From Paracoccus halophilus (GTDB lineage Bacteria > Pseudomonadota > Alphaproteobacteria > Rhodobacterales > Rhodobacteraceae): 64,000 nucleotides of DNA. The notes beneath the pieces are model-generated. The model was not told the origin of the DNA and ran no database searches. It was given only the letters and a program-made list of their open reading frames with translations. How positions within the stretch are numbered: position 1 is the first letter of the stretch; each line of letters starts with the position of its first letter. This document shows, piece after piece, positions 1 through 10,677 of this stretch. The translations under genes and the position numbers were made by a program. Location of the stretch: NCBI RefSeq assembly GCF_000763905.1, contig NZ_JRKN01000006.1, forward strand, positions 62,001 through 126,000. Reading direction: 5' to 3'.

Positions 1-711
1 GCCATCGCGCTGGCGAAATCGGCGCAGCTTCTGCCTGCCGTGCTGCTGGTGCCCTCGGACGCCCCGCCCGAGGGGCTGACCCGGCTGCCGCCCGGCCCGG
101 CGCTGGCGCAGCTGGCGACCGAGGCCGCCCTGGCCCCGGTCGCCGCCGCGCGCCTGCCGCTCCTCGCGGCCGAGAACGCCAGGCTGCATATCTTTCGCCC
201 CGATGACGGCGCGACCGAACATTACGCGGTCGAGATCGGCGCCCCGCCCCGCGACGCCCCGGTTCTGGCGCGGCTGCATTCGGCCTGTTTCACCGGCGAT
301 GTTCTGGGCAGCCTGAAATGCGATTGCGGCCCGCAGCTGCATGCCGCGCTGGCCGCCATGGGACAGGCGGGCGCAGGCGTGCTTCTGTATCTGAACCAGG
401 AGGGGCGCGGCATCGGTCTGGCCAACAAGATGCGCGCCTATGCCCTGCAGAATCAGGGCTTCGACACGGTCGAGGCCAATCACCGCCTGGGTTTCGAGGA
501 TGACGAGCGCGATTTCCGCATTGGCGCCGGCATCCTGAAAAGACTGGGCTTCGCTTCGGTGCGGCTGATGACCAACAACCCGCGCAAGGTCGCCATGCTG
601 CAGGATCAGGGCATCGAGGTCACCGAGCGCGTGCCGCTGATCACCCCGCGCAACCGGCACAATACCGGCTATCTGGACATCAAGGCGCAGAAATCGGGCC
701 ATCTGCTGTGA
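1..711 (+). CDS. ribA: GTP cyclohydrolase II, 5' end outside window
   Basis: GTP cyclohydrolase II opens the GTP imidazole ring to give 2,5-diamino-6-ribosylamino-4-pyrimidinone 5'-phosphate, the first step of riboflavin synthesis in the cytosol. The frame is open from base 1, so the start lies upstream; an in-frame GTG at 40 is probably internal. The zinc site C-x10-C-x-C is complete (cysteines around bases 286-327), followed by the NQEGRGIGL motif and the typical [16 protein letters not shown] carboxyl end. The part seen covers the whole catalytic domain; family members in alphaproteobacteria often carry an extra N-terminal region, which would be off the edge. The stop overlaps the GTG start of the next gene. 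Confidence 0.95.
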   Translation, partial: AIALAKSAQLLPAVLLVPSDAPPEGLTRLPPGPALAQLATEAALAPVAAARLPLLAAENARLHIFRPDDGATEHYAVEIGAPPRDAPVLARLHSACFTGDVLGSLKCDCGPQLHAALAAMGQAGAGVLLYLNQEGRGIGLANKMRAYALQNQGFDTVEANHRLGFEDDERDFRIGAGILKRLGFASVRLMTNNPRKVAMLQDQGIEVTERVPLITPRNRHNTGYLDIKAQKSGHLL

Positions 712-1244
712 GGCTGCTCCTGACGCCCATGGGGCTGCGCGCCGGCCGCCGCGTGATCCCGTGCTCGGTCGGGCGCGGCGGCCTTACCACGACCAAGCAC
801 GAGGGCGACGGCGCGACCCCGGTCGGCCGGCATCGTCTGGTCGGGCTGCTTTACCGCCCCGACCGGCTGGCGCGGCCCGCCGACTGGGCGCGGCCGATCC
901 TGCCGCGCGATCTGTGGTGCGACGACGCGGCGCATTCGGAATATAACCAGCTGGTGCGCGCGCCCTTTGCCCCCGGGCACGAGGCGCTGCGGCGGGCCGA
1001 TCCGCTCTATGACATCGTGCTGGTGACGGATTGGAACTGGCCGGACGCGCGACCGGGCAGGGGATCGGCGATATTCCTGCATCAATGGCGCCGGCCGGGC
1101 TTTGCCACCGCGGGCTGCATCGCCATGGCGCGGCGCGACCTGATCCGCCTGGCCGGGCTGGTCCGGCCCGGCGACCTGCTCGAGGTGCCCCTCCTGCCCC
1201 GCTGGCCGGCCCGCCGGCCCGCCAGCCGTCACGGCAAGGATTAA
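708..1244 (+). CDS. L,D-transpeptidase (YkuD-type) family protein
   Basis: Predicted cysteine transpeptidase of the YkuD/ErfK family, which cross-links or edits peptidoglycan; this 178-residue form lacks a clear signal peptide and belongs to the short family found widely in alphaproteobacteria. The sequence shows the family's histidine (FLHQW) followed by the catalytic cysteine segment TAGCIAM in place of the usual SHGC, and an early G-x-T-T-K-x-E-G-D-G-A-T-P substrate-loop segment. The GTG start overlaps the ribA stop (GTGA), so the two are probably co-translated. Its 3' end overlaps by four bases the 3' end of the convergent methyltransferase gene. Function in peptidoglycan is inferred from the family; the lack of a signal peptide is odd. 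Confidence 0.8.
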   Translation: MRLLLTPMGLRAGRRVIPCSVGRGGLTTTKHEGDGATPVGRHRLVGLLYRPDRLARPADWARPILPRDLWCDDAAHSEYNQLVRAPFAPGHEALRRADPLYDIVLVTDWNWPDARPGRGSAIFLHQWRRPGFATAGCIAMARRDLIRLAGLVRPGDLLEVPLLPRWPARRPASRHGKD

Positions 1245-2434
1245 AGCGGTCCGGTCCGGTAGAGCCGGATCTTCAGCCCGCCATGGGCGACATAGGGGCC
1301 GGGCTCGCGAAACGGCAGGCCGGTGGCGCGCGCCAGCTGCCCGTCACTGGTGACCAGGCCGACGCGCCAGCCCCCGAACCGTTCGCGCAGCACCGCGCCC
1401 AGGGCTGCGTGCAGGCCGAAAAGCGGCCCCTTGTTGCCGATCCTGGCGCCATAGGGCGGGTTGACGATGACCAGACCCGGCGGGCCTTCGGGGCGGATCA
1501 GATCGCCGATCGCCCGGTTCTGGAAATCGGACCAGCCGCCGACCCCGGCGCGGGCGGCGTTCTCATGGCTCATGCGGATCGCGCCGGCATCGCGGTCGCT
1601 GCCGTGAAAGGTGATCGCGGGCGGGGTCGCGACATGCTTGCGCTGGTCGGCCCAGGCCTCGGGATCGAAGCCCGGCAGATGCTCGAAGGCGAAGCCGCGC
1701 ATCCGCCCGGGATGCAGCCCCGCGGCGATCTCGGCCGCCTCGATGACAAAGGTGCCCGAGCCGCACATCGGGTCCAGCACCGGCTCGTGCCCGTCAAAGC
1801 CGCATTGGCGCAGGAACATCGCCGCCATGGTTTCGCGCATCGGCGCCTTGCCGACCGCCTGCTTGTGGCCGCGCTTGTGCAGCGACTCGCCCGATGTATC
1901 GACGCTGATCGTGCACAGATCGTCCTCGATCCGGACCTTCAGCGTGACCGGCGCATCATCGGCGACCGGCGCGCCCAGGCTGTCGCGAATGGCGGCCTCG
2001 ATCCGCTGGCTGATGGCGCCGGCGTGATAGATGCGCGACTTGCGGCTGCTGGCCTCGACCCGGACCGGGATATCGGCGCGCAGCCAGTCGCCCCAGGGAA
2101 AGCGCCGCGCCCGCTTGTCCAGTTGCGCCGGGTGCATGGCCCGAAACGATCCGATCCGCGCCAGCACGCGCGTCGCGCCGCGAATTTCCAGATTGGCGCG
2201 CCGGACATCTGCCCAGCCGCCGGTGAAGCTCACGCCCCCCGGCTGGACATGGGCATCAAGGCCAAGGGCGCGGGCCTCGTCGGCCAGCGGCTCCTCAAGC
2301 CCCGGCGTGGCGACGAGGAATATCTCCATCGCCGCCGGATCGGCGGCAAGCGCGACGGTTTGCGGAGCGGGCGGCGACAGGGGCTGCGTCACCGGGCGCG
2401 GCGCGCGGGGCGGGGTGGTTTTTCTGGGCTTCAT
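1241..2434 (-). CDS. THUMP-domain class I SAM-dependent RNA methyltransferase
   Basis: Resembles the N-terminal half of RlmL (YcbY), which makes m2G in 23S rRNA. The N-terminal third is a THUMP-like RNA-binding region, and the C-terminal half has SAM motif I DPMCGSGTF and the N6/N2-type motif IVNPPYG. About 397 residues from the ATG at 2434. An open frame continues upstream with ATGs at 2464, 2461 and 2488, none with a clear ribosome site, so the start is uncertain; the basic proline-rich beginning (MKPRKTTPPRAPRP) suits an RNA-binding tail. It follows the metallophosphoesterase and diacylglycerol-kinase-like genes on the same strand. Exact target base cannot be read from sequence. Confidence 0.85.
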   Translation of the reverse strand: MKPRKTTPPRAPRPVTQPLSPPAPQTVALAADPAAMEIFLVATPGLEEPLADEARALGLDAHVQPGGVSFTGGWADVRRANLEIRGATRVLARIGSFRAMHPAQLDKRARRFPWGDWLRADIPVRVEASSRKSRIYHAGAISQRIEAAIRDSLGAPVADDAPVTLKVRIEDDLCTISVDTSGESLHKRGHKQAVGKAPMRETMAAMFLRQCGFDGHEPVLDPMCGSGTFVIEAAEIAAGLHPGRMRGFAFEHLPGFDPEAWADQRKHVATPPAITFHGSDRDAGAIRMSHENAARAGVGGWSDFQNRAIGDLIRPEGPPGLVIVNPPYGARIGNKGPLFGLHAALGAVLRERFGGWRVGLVTSDGQLARATGLPFREPGPYVAHGGLKIRLYRTGPL

Positions 2435-2512
2435 CACGATCCGGCGACAAGGGCCTTGCATCATGCGACGAGCGGCCGGCAAAGGCAATCATGCCCGCCG
2501 TCCCCGGCAGGC

Positions 2513-3301
2513 TCAGAGGCTTTTCCAGCCCCCGTCGCGGCGGCTGAAGCGCATCTGCTCGGGCGGCAGAAAGCCCGGTTCCGACATCGGCGCGACATGG
2601 CGGGTGATGCACAGCTCGGGGCCGTCGAAATCGAGCACCGCGAATTCGTTCTGGCGATCCCCCGGACGGTTGCAAAGCGCGGTGCCGGCCTGAACCTGCA
2701 GGACGCCGCCCTGCCCGTCCCGCAGAAAGGCGCCCGCTGACCAGACATGCAGATGCCCGCTCAGCACCACATGCAGCCCGGCGGATTGCAGGTCCCGCAG
2801 GGCCTCGGGCGCGCCCTTCATCAGCATCTTGTCCACCTCGGGGCGCTGCTGCATCGGATGGTGCAGGGCGAGGATATTGGTGCAGCCGGGATCCAGATTG
2901 CCGATCACCCGCCTGACCTGCGCGCCGGTGATGACACCGCGCTGCCAGGCCGTCGGATCGACGCTGTTCACCCCCTGCACGCGGACATGCCCGACATGCG
3001 CCACCGGTTCGAGGTCATTCGCGATGGCCCGGCAATAGCGACGATAGGGCCGCGCGAGCCGGGCGGTCAGCTTGAACAGCGGGATATCGTGATTGCCCGG
3101 CACGGCGATCAGCGGCGCCTCGATCCGGCGCAGGAAGGACCCCGCCGCCGCGAACTGGCCCGAGCGGCCGCGATGCGTCAGATCGCCCGTCACGACCACC
3201 AGATCGGGCCGCGCCGCGTTCACCCTGTCCAGAAGTGGCGCGACCAGCGCCTGGCGTTCATATCCGAAATGCAGGTCCGAAAGATGCAGGATGCGGGTCA
3301 T
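2513..3301 (-). CDS. calcineurin-like metallophosphoesterase
   Basis: 262-residue cytosolic binuclear metallophosphoesterase. All family blocks are present: D-x-H (SDLHFG, residues 8-13), GD (VTGDLTHRG), GNHD (PGNHDIP), a middle histidine (LALHHP) and the terminal GHLHVW. These ligands bind Fe/Mn/Zn and hydrolyse phosphoesters. The class includes cAMP phosphodiesterase-like (CpdA) and UDP-diacylglucosamine-type enzymes, but substrate cannot be assigned. The ATG at 3301 is preceded by AGGATGGGGC and overlaps the stop of the upstream lipid-kinase-like gene (ATGA), so both are translated together; a phospholipid or nucleotide role is only a guess from this pairing. Confidence 0.88.
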   Translation of the reverse strand: MTRILHLSDLHFGYERQALVAPLLDRVNAARPDLVVVTGDLTHRGRSGQFAAAGSFLRRIEAPLIAVPGNHDIPLFKLTARLARPYRRYCRAIANDLEPVAHVGHVRVQGVNSVDPTAWQRGVITGAQVRRVIGNLDPGCTNILALHHPMQQRPEVDKMLMKGAPEALRDLQSAGLHVVLSGHLHVWSAGAFLRDGQGGVLQVQAGTALCNRPGDRQNEFAVLDFDGPELCITRHVAPMSEPGFLPPEQMRFSRRDGGWKSL

Positions 3302-4260
3302 GCCCCATCCTGTACCGCATCCTGCGCCGGGACCAGCACCTTGAGCGCGTCATGCCGGACCCGGACCTCGAAGGGCGAATCCATCCATGTCTTTTCGCCG
3401 TCATGGGCGACATATTCATGGGCGGGGACCGCCTCGATCCGCATACTGTCGGCGCAAACCAGATCGAAATCGGCGTAGCGCGCGCTTTTGCCAAAGGCCA
3501 GCCGCAGCGCCGCGCGCACCAGCGGCGCGGGCCTGCGCGCCCGCGCGACCAGCAGCGCCAGATGCCCGTCGCGGATGCAGTCGGCGCCCTCCAGCCCGAA
3601 GATCTCCAGCTGATAGGCGCTTTTCGCCACGAAGGCGAGCGCGGTGGTGAATTCGTGGCGCTGGCCCTCGGCCTCGACGGTCAGGCGCAGCGGGTGGCGC
3701 AGGCTCCACAGCGCGACGATCGCCGACCAATAGGCGGCAATGCGGGAACGCCCCCAGCGGCGATAGATGCTTTCGCGCCGCTTGAGCACTTCGGGATAGG
3801 CGCCCAGGCTGATATTGTTCAGAAATATCAGCCCGTTCACCTCGCCCACATGAACATGGCGCAGGCGCGGCGCGTCGAACAGGCGCAGCGCCTCGTCAAC
3901 GGTTTCCCAGCCCAGATCACGGGCGAAATAGTTGAAGGTTCCGCCGGGGATCACCGCCATCGCCACATCGGTGCCGGCAATGGCGCTGGCAATCGCCGCC
4001 TGGGTGCCATCGCCGCCGGCGCTGACGATCACATCGGCGCCGTCCTCGACCGCCTGCCGCGCCAGATCGACAAGATCGCTGCCCTTTTCGACCCGCCGGA
4101 TGTCCAGTTGCGCGACCTGATCCCGAAGCCGCTCGCGCAGCCGCTCGGCGATGTCGTCGCCGGCCTTGCGCCCCGAGCCCATGTTGACGATCACGCATAG
4201 TTTCGCGCGGGACAGATCGAAAACCTGCTCATCGGGATGATTCACGGCATGGCTGTTCAT
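3298..4260 (-). CDS. diacylglycerol/lipid kinase catalytic-domain protein
   Basis: 320-residue member of the DagK/YegS lipid kinase family, which phosphorylates diacylglycerol or related lipids with ATP. The signature GGDGT is at residues 82-86, followed by the conserved PGGTFNYFARDLG segment, and the C-terminal beta-sandwich domain seems complete. ATG at 4260 has GAGGGTCC in front. It heads the minus-strand set with the metallophosphoesterase (4-base overlap) and diverges from entC. No transmembrane segment is evident, so a soluble YegS-like enzyme is more likely than the small membrane DgkA type. Lipid substrate unknown. Confidence 0.85.
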   Translation of the reverse strand: MNSHAVNHPDEQVFDLSRAKLCVIVNMGSGRKAGDDIAERLRERLRDQVAQLDIRRVEKGSDLVDLARQAVEDGADVIVSAGGDGTQAAIASAIAGTDVAMAVIPGGTFNYFARDLGWETVDEALRLFDAPRLRHVHVGEVNGLIFLNNISLGAYPEVLKRRESIYRRWGRSRIAAYWSAIVALWSLRHPLRLTVEAEGQRHEFTTALAFVAKSAYQLEIFGLEGADCIRDGHLALLVARARRPAPLVRAALRLAFGKSARYADFDLVCADSMRIEAVPAHEYVAHDGEKTWMDSPFEVRVRHDALKVLVPAQDAVQDGA

Positions 4261-4507
4261 TCGGACCCTCGTGTCGCGGCTACGTGCTGCAACACAGCAA
4301 CCCTTGTCCGGGTTCCCGCGCGCCTGTTCACCGATAGGGCATAATTTCCGATGTTTTTACTTGCCTTTTCGGGGGCGCTTTGACAGATTGCGCCGCATCG
4401 ACTCGAAACGGGCGTTTTTGTGATTTTTTTTCAACGCCTTGCTTCGGAACGATGCATTTTTCGGGCCGCGCCGCACCGCCACGGCATCCGGCATTCATGA
4501 GACTGAA

Positions 4508-5731
4508 ATGACGCATTCTCCGCCAGCGCCGTCCCAGGCAGATGCAACAGTCGCAACCGGCCGCATCCCGTTCCGCTTTGACGGGGCGGGCGGCTGCGTC
4601 CAGGGGCTCGGCCCGGCAAGGCCGCTGCCGCGCGGCGATGCCGGCACGCTGGCCGCGCGCATCGCCGGGGCGATGGCCGGGGCCGGCCCGGACGAGATCA
4701 TCGGCGGCGCGCTGCCCTTTCACCGCGAGGCGGATGATTGTCTCTGGCAGTGCCGCGCCCGGAAATCCGCCCATATCGCCGTGACGCCCCGACCGCTGGA
4801 TCTGCGCGGCAGCAGCCTGCGCCCCGAACCCGAGGCCCCCGACTATGCCCTTGCCGTCGCCCGGGCGCTGCAGATCATGGCGCAGGAGGCCGGCGCCGAT
4901 CATGCGCTGGAAAAGATCGTGCTGGCGCGTACCCTGCTGGTCGAATCCGCCGCGCCGATCGCCATCGACGCCTTGATGTCGCGGCTGGGGGCCGACAGCA
5001 GCGTCACCGCCTTTCAGGTGGCATTGCCGCAACTGCCGGGCGCGGATCATCCGCGAACGCTGTGCGGCGCCACGCCGGAACTGCTGGTCGAAAAAACGGG
5101 CGCGCGCGTCGCCTCGCACCCGCTGGCCGGCTCGGCCCGGCGCAGCGGCGATCCGCGGATCGACCGGCAGGCCGCCGATGGGCTGGAACATTCCGCCAAG
5201 GATCAGCGCGAACATGCGCTTGTGGTCGAGGCGATCCTGGACACGCTCGCCCCCTATTGCCGGCAGCTGGGCTGTCCGCAGGGCACCCGGCTGACCTCGA
5301 CCAGCAGCATGTGGCATCTGGGCACCCGGATCGAGGGCGAGCTCAGGGATCCCGCGACGCCCTCGGTGCTGCTGGCCTCGGCCCTGCATCCGACGCCGGC
5401 GGTCTGCGGCGTGCCGAGCCACCGGGCGGCGGGGTTCATCAAGGTGCTGGAACCCGTGCCGCGCGATTTCTATGCCGGGGCCGTCGGCTGGTGCGACAAT
5501 CGCGGCGACGGAGCCTGGTATGTCGCGATCCGCTGCGCCGAGATCAGCGGCGGGCAGGCGCGGCTTTACGCCGGGGCGGGGATCGTGCCCGGTTCCGACC
5601 CGATGGCCGAAGCGGCGGAAACCGGCGCGAAATTCGGCGCCCTTCTGGCCGCGCTTGGTCTGCCGGCGGATGCCGGACTGGCCAAGGTCGCGCGCCCCGA
5701 CAGCCGGCGCGAATGCAAGGAGAGCCATTGA
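4508..5731 (+). CDS. entC: isochorismate synthase
   Basis: Converts chorismate to isochorismate, first step to 2,3-dihydroxybenzoate. The 407-residue protein carries the chorismate-binding C-terminal fold with the family segments ALEKIVLARTL, CGATPELLV, the K-D-Q-R-E-H helix and a LHPTPAVCG block followed by an E-P-V-P-R-D-F-Y-A-G-A-VG region with the conserved acidic ligands. ATG at 4508 is chosen because the segment 4439-4507 looks like leader sequence rather than conserved protein. The stop overlaps the entB start by one base (TGATG). The 247-base spacer upstream is AT-rich for this genome and has TTGACA at 4380, but no convincing -10 or Fur/RirA/Irr box was seen. Confidence 0.92.
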   Translation: MTHSPPAPSQADATVATGRIPFRFDGAGGCVQGLGPARPLPRGDAGTLAARIAGAMAGAGPDEIIGGALPFHREADDCLWQCRARKSAHIAVTPRPLDLRGSSLRPEPEAPDYALAVARALQIMAQEAGADHALEKIVLARTLLVESAAPIAIDALMSRLGADSSVTAFQVALPQLPGADHPRTLCGATPELLVEKTGARVASHPLAGSARRSGDPRIDRQAADGLEHSAKDQREHALVVEAILDTLAPYCRQLGCPQGTRLTSTSSMWHLGTRIEGELRDPATPSVLLASALHPTPAVCGVPSHRAAGFIKVLEPVPRDFYAGAVGWCDNRGDGAWYVAIRCAEISGGQARLYAGAGIVPGSDPMAEAAETGAKFGALLAALGLPADAGLAKVARPDSRRECKESH

Positions 5732-6378
5732 TGGCCCTGCCCGGAATTGCCCCCTATGACCTGCCCGGCCCGGCCGATCTGCCCGCCCCGCGCGGTCCCT
5801 GGCAGCCGCAGCGCGACCGGCTGGCCCTGCTGATCCACGACATGCAGCGCTATTTCTGCCGCCCCTTTGCCGCCGGCGCGCCGCTGGCCCCGGCAGTGGC
5901 GAATATGGCGCGGCTGATCGCGGCGGCGCGGGCGGCGGGCGTGCCGGTCTTCTACACCGCGCAAAAGGGCAACCAGTTCCGCCCCGATCGCGGATTGCAG
6001 GCCGATCTGTGGGGTCCGGGCATGCAGGCCATTCCCGAGCACGAGGAGATCCTGCCCGAACTGGCCCCGGAGGAAGGGGATATCGTGCTGGTCAAGCATC
6101 GCTACAGCGCCTTTCAGCGCGCGAATCTGGAAACCCTGATGCGGGCGCGGGGCCGCGACCAGCTGATGATCTGCGGCATCTATGCGCATATCGGCTGCCT
6201 CGCCACCGCGGCCGAGGCCTTTCAGCGCGACATCGAAGCCTTCGCCGTCGCCGACGCCCAGGCCGATTTCAGCCGCGAGAAACAGGATATGGCCATGGGC
6301 TGGATCGCCGCGACCTGCGGCGTGCCGCTGGCCACGGATCGGGCGCTGGCGGCGCTGGACGGCAAGGGGGCCGCGTGA
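5731..6378 (+). CDS. entB: isochorismatase, without fused carrier domain
   Basis: Hydrolyses isochorismate to 2,3-dihydro-2,3-dihydroxybenzoate and pyruvate. The 215 residues correspond only to the isochorismatase domain of EntB/VibB: the catalytic Asp is in LLIHDMQ (D37), the Lys in VLVKHRYSAF, and the block CGIYAHIGCLATAAEAFQRD is nearly that of E. coli EntB. The C-terminal aryl carrier domain of EntB, VibB and DhbB is absent; a stand-alone carrier protein is encoded 0.8 kb downstream on the other strand. Start and stop overlap entC and entA by one base each. Confidence 0.93.
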   Translation: MALPGIAPYDLPGPADLPAPRGPWQPQRDRLALLIHDMQRYFCRPFAAGAPLAPAVANMARLIAAARAAGVPVFYTAQKGNQFRPDRGLQADLWGPGMQAIPEHEEILPELAPEEGDIVLVKHRYSAFQRANLETLMRARGRDQLMICGIYAHIGCLATAAEAFQRDIEAFAVADAQADFSREKQDMAMGWIAATCGVPLATDRALAALDGKGAA

Positions 6379-7151
6379 TGCAACTGACGGGATTCGACGG
6401 AAAGCTGGCCATCGTGACCGGCGCGGCCGGGGGCATCGGACAGGCCGTGACCCACGCCCTGCTGGATGCCGGCGCGCGTGTCATCGCCAGCGATACGGAA
6501 ACCGCGCTGGCCGCCGCCACCCTGCCCGAAGGCGCAATCCCGCGCCCGCTGGATGTGCGCGACGCCGAGGCGGCCGAGGCGCTGGTCCGCGCGGTGCAGG
6601 CCGAACACGGCCCGCTTGGCCTTGGCGTCCATGCCGCCGGCATCCTGGCCATGGCCCCTCTGCTGGAAATGGCGCCGCAGGACTGGCAGCGCGTCATCGA
6701 CACCAATACCAACGGCACATTCAACGCCACCCGCGTCATGGGCCGCGCCATGGTCGGGAATGGCGGCGGGGCGATCGTCGCGGTCAGCTCGAACGCCGCG
6801 AATGTGCCGCGCGTGAACATGGGCGCCTATGCCGCGTCAAAGGCCGCGGTGACCATGCTGATCCGCTGTCTGGGGCTGGAACTGGCCGGCCATGGCGTGC
6901 GCTGCAATATCGTCGCGCCCGGCTCGACCCTGACGCCGATGCAGACCGGCATGTGGAGCGATGACGGCGGCGCCGGCGAACGCGCGGTGATCGAGGGCAG
7001 CCTGGAATATTACCGCACCGGCATCCCGATGAAGAAGCTGGCGAAACCGCAGGATGTCGCGGATGCGGTGATGTATCTGCTGTCGGATCAGGCGGGCCAT
7101 GTCACCATGGCCGACCTCTTTGTGGATGGCGGCGCGACGCTGCGCGCCTGA
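6378..7151 (+). CDS. entA: 2,3-dihydro-2,3-dihydroxybenzoate dehydrogenase
   Basis: Short-chain dehydrogenase that oxidises 2,3-dihydro-2,3-dihydroxybenzoate to 2,3-dihydroxybenzoate with NAD. 257 residues, with the cofactor loop TGAAGGIG (14-21), NAG-equivalent HAAG (85-88), catalytic Ser in AVSSNA (S137/S138) and Y151-x3-K155 in GAYAASK. The C-terminal segment ending DLFVDGGATLRA is usual for EntA. ATG shares one base with the entB stop, so entCBA is one coupled operon. It ends 2 bases short of the end of the convergent carrier-protein gene. Confidence 0.93.
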   Translation: MQLTGFDGKLAIVTGAAGGIGQAVTHALLDAGARVIASDTETALAAATLPEGAIPRPLDVRDAEAAEALVRAVQAEHGPLGLGVHAAGILAMAPLLEMAPQDWQRVIDTNTNGTFNATRVMGRAMVGNGGGAIVAVSSNAANVPRVNMGAYAASKAAVTMLIRCLGLELAGHGVRCNIVAPGSTLTPMQTGMWSDDGGAGERAVIEGSLEYYRTGIPMKKLAKPQDVADAVMYLLSDQAGHVTMADLFVDGGATLRA

Positions 7152-7153
7152 GC

Positions 7154-7396
7154 CTAAAGCCGCGACGAGATCAGCGCCCACCAGCTGTCCAGCGTGGGCT
7201 CGCGGGCCAGTTCCTCGAAACTCGCCTCGACGCCCATCTGCTTCAACTCCGAGGCAAAGGTCATCACGGCGATGGAATCCAGCCCGTAAAGGACAAGGTT
7301 TTCGGCCGGCTCGATCTCGCAATCGTCCTCGATCAGGTTGCGGATATGGGCGGTCAGCCATTCGCGGCTGATCTGGCTTTTCGTGGCGATGTCCAT
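7154..7396 (-). CDS. free-standing aryl carrier protein (ArCP)
   Basis: 80-residue acyl-carrier-type protein with the phosphopantetheine attachment motif YGLDSIAVM (Ser41). It should be loaded with 2,3-dihydroxybenzoate by EntE and hand it to a condensation enzyme. ATG at 7396 is preceded by AAAGGACGAGG, a clear ribosome site; the alternative ATG at 7414 would overlap entE. It corresponds to the C-terminal domain of EntB, separated here from the isochorismatase. The downstream NRPS/amide synthase that would finish the siderophore is not in the window. Confidence 0.9.
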   Translation of the reverse strand: MDIATKSQISREWLTAHIRNLIEDDCEIEPAENLVLYGLDSIAVMTFASELKQMGVEASFEELAREPTLDSWWALISSRL

Positions 7397-7406
7397 CCTC
7401 GTCCTT

Positions 7407-9026
<1,620 letters not shown>

Positions 9027-9169
9027 CGGACAACCTGCTCCAACAGCATGCCCGGCGCCGGCGGGGTGCCGGCAAGTAACCAAGGCAATTCGTCGGATAT
9101 TCCTATCCAGCTTTCGCAGCCAAGGCAAGTTCGGCCCCGATCCGCCGCCATGCGCCCCGGCGGGACCCT

Positions 9170-9604
9170 TCAGCCGCGATAGCCGGCTGGGTGGCGCGGC
9201 ACCCACCGCCCGGCCGGGGCGGAATGGAGTTCGCGGTGAATGCAGCCTTCTTCGTCCCAGCCCCAGCGGGCGCGATCCGGGGGGACCGGCAGCTCGAATC
9301 CCGCGCAAAGCCGGTAGCTGCGCGGCCCCGTGACCTCGTAGCGATAGGGCGCGCCGGTATAGGGGTCGGTCAGCGGCACCGGCCAGTTGCATTGCGGAAT
9401 CGGGTCCAGCCTCCGCGGCAGGCGGTCGTCATCGCGATGCGCCAGGCAGACGACCTGTCGGTCCAGCGCCTCAAGGTCGCGCATGCGGGCATCGTCGTGA
9501 CGCTCCATCCTCGCGCGGCCGGGGCCTCCGGTGACGACCAGCCCGAGGATCACGGCCAGCGCCGCCAGCAGCGCAATGGCGATCATGCTCCAGCCCCTAG
9601 TCAT
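9170..9604 (-). CDS. hypothetical membrane-anchored protein, pseudopilin-like C-terminus
   Basis: About 144 residues. One N-terminal hydrophobic segment (MIAIALLAALAVILGLVV) is followed by a soluble domain with paired cysteines and a pattern D-P-x-T-G-x-P-Y-x-Y-x-x-x-G-x-x-S-Y-x-L-C, which resembles the end of small pseudopilin-like proteins. No recognised family can be named with certainty. ATG at 9604 overlaps the stop of the upstream DUF5671-like gene by eight bases; a second ATG at 9586 is also possible. The pair is probably co-transcribed and may act together at the inner membrane. Confidence 0.6.
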   Translation of the reverse strand: MTRGWSMIAIALLAALAVILGLVVTGGPGRARMERHDDARMRDLEALDRQVVCLAHRDDDRLPRRLDPIPQCNWPVPLTDPYTGAPYRYEVTGPRSYRLCAGFELPVPPDRARWGWDEEGCIHRELHSAPAGRWVPRHPAGYRG

Positions 9605-10208
9605 CCAGAGCGTCCCGGCAATAGCCAAAGACCAGCGCCGCGACGGCCGCGACCAGCACCGCCTTAGCGGCGAAGCGGGCCGTCAGCTCGCCATTGAGCA
9701 GGGTAAAGATGACCGTCACGCCGTCGCCCAGCAGCACCAGCAAAGCCAGCAGCAGCGTGACCGAGGCGAACCATTTGCGCACCAGTGACCGCCGCTGCCC
9801 GGCATCGTCGCGCATCTGCCCCTGCGCCTTGCGGCTGAGCCAGACGAAAAGCGGCGTGAACACGATCAGCGACGCCACCGGCCAGCGGATCGAGCCATCC
9901 GCCCGATAGGTCCTGATATCCGCGGGATCGGGGATCAGCCGGTCGATCAGCTCCATGCCCAGATCGCAGATCCGCCAGGCGATGATCGCGAGCGACAGAA
10001 ACAGCAGACCGTAAAGAACCGCCTCGCGGAACGAGGCATAGGCGCGCGGCCGCGGCACGGGCGGCAGGCCCGGCACGGTTTCCCAGCCGTGCAGCGCCTC
10101 GTCTATCTCGTGCCCGGACCAGCCGGCATCCGCCAGCGCGCGGGCGATCTGATCGCGGTCCGCGCCCCGCACCAGCGCGTCACGGACAAATTCGGACAGC
10201 AGTTCCAT
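9597..10208 (-). CDS. DUF5671-like multi-pass membrane protein
   Basis: 203 residues from the ATG at 10208, which has GAGGTG just upstream. The N-terminal 45 residues form an amphipathic helical region (FVRDALVRGADRDQIARAL) similar to a small UBA-like bundle; four hydrophobic segments follow, with an R-W-P-V-A-S-L-I-V-F-T-P-L-F stretch in the second pair. I place it with the DUF5671 family from this layout; no biochemical function is known to me. It overlaps the pseudopilin-like gene and lies next to tRNA-Gly on the other strand. Confidence 0.55.
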   Translation of the reverse strand: MELLSEFVRDALVRGADRDQIARALADAGWSGHEIDEALHGWETVPGLPPVPRPRAYASFREAVLYGLLFLSLAIIAWRICDLGMELIDRLIPDPADIRTYRADGSIRWPVASLIVFTPLFVWLSRKAQGQMRDDAGQRRSLVRKWFASVTLLLALLVLLGDGVTVIFTLLNGELTARFAAKAVLVAAVAALVFGYCRDALDD

Positions 10209-10390
10209 CGGCACCTCGTTTCCGGCAGCCTTGGCGCAGCCGGATCCGAAGTCAAGCGGCCGGGCGGCCAGAAGGCGGCGGCCGGGCGGGGCGAAATATT
10301 TTCGCCGGGCCCGGCATTTTCCCCTTGCGCCCCCCGGCATCGTCCCATAAATGACCCGTCACCGGCGGGCGCGAGCCACCGGGACGGGGC

Positions 10391-10465
10391 GCGGGCGTAG
10401 CTCAGGGGTAGAGCATAACCTTGCCAAGGTTAGGGTCGTGAGTTCGAATCTCATCGCCCGCTCCA
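10391..10465 (+). tRNA. tRNA-Gly (anticodon GCC)
   Basis: 75 nt with encoded CCA. Acceptor stem GCGGGCG pairs exactly with CGCCCGC (10455-10461), discriminator T at 10462. Anticodon stem TAACC/GGTTA encloses loop TTGCCAA with anticodon GCC at 10423-10425. The T-arm contains GTTCGAATC. Confidence 0.97.
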
Positions 10466-10490
10466 GATTCCTCCCATGGGGAGCAGACGA

Positions 10491-10512
10491 AAAGCGGCCC
10501 AAGGGCCGCTTT
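10491..10512 (+). terminator. hairpin terminator after tRNA-Gly
   Basis: Perfect inverted repeat AAAGCGGCCC / GGGCCGCTTT separated by AA, 26 bases past the tRNA. It ends in only three Ts, so efficiency is uncertain, but position and symmetry suit a tRNA terminator. Confidence 0.7.
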
Positions 10513-10677
10513 CGGCGTTTCAGGCCCTGCGCGATGATGCCACCCGCCGTGGGCAAAGCCGCCCCGAGCCTTGCCGGCGCAGTTTCGGCGAAATGCCGCC
10601 ACCGGGCGAAACGGGCCGCTACCCTGGCGGCCGGCGCGGCGTTAATAGCCCAGCCAGTCCGAGCGATGAGGGAATTG

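Noticed and set aside
4375..4412. Sigma-70 promoter upstream of entC based on TTGACA at 4380
   Set aside because: At 16-18 bases downstream there is no acceptable -10 (TCGAAA region), and no iron-box palindrome supports it.
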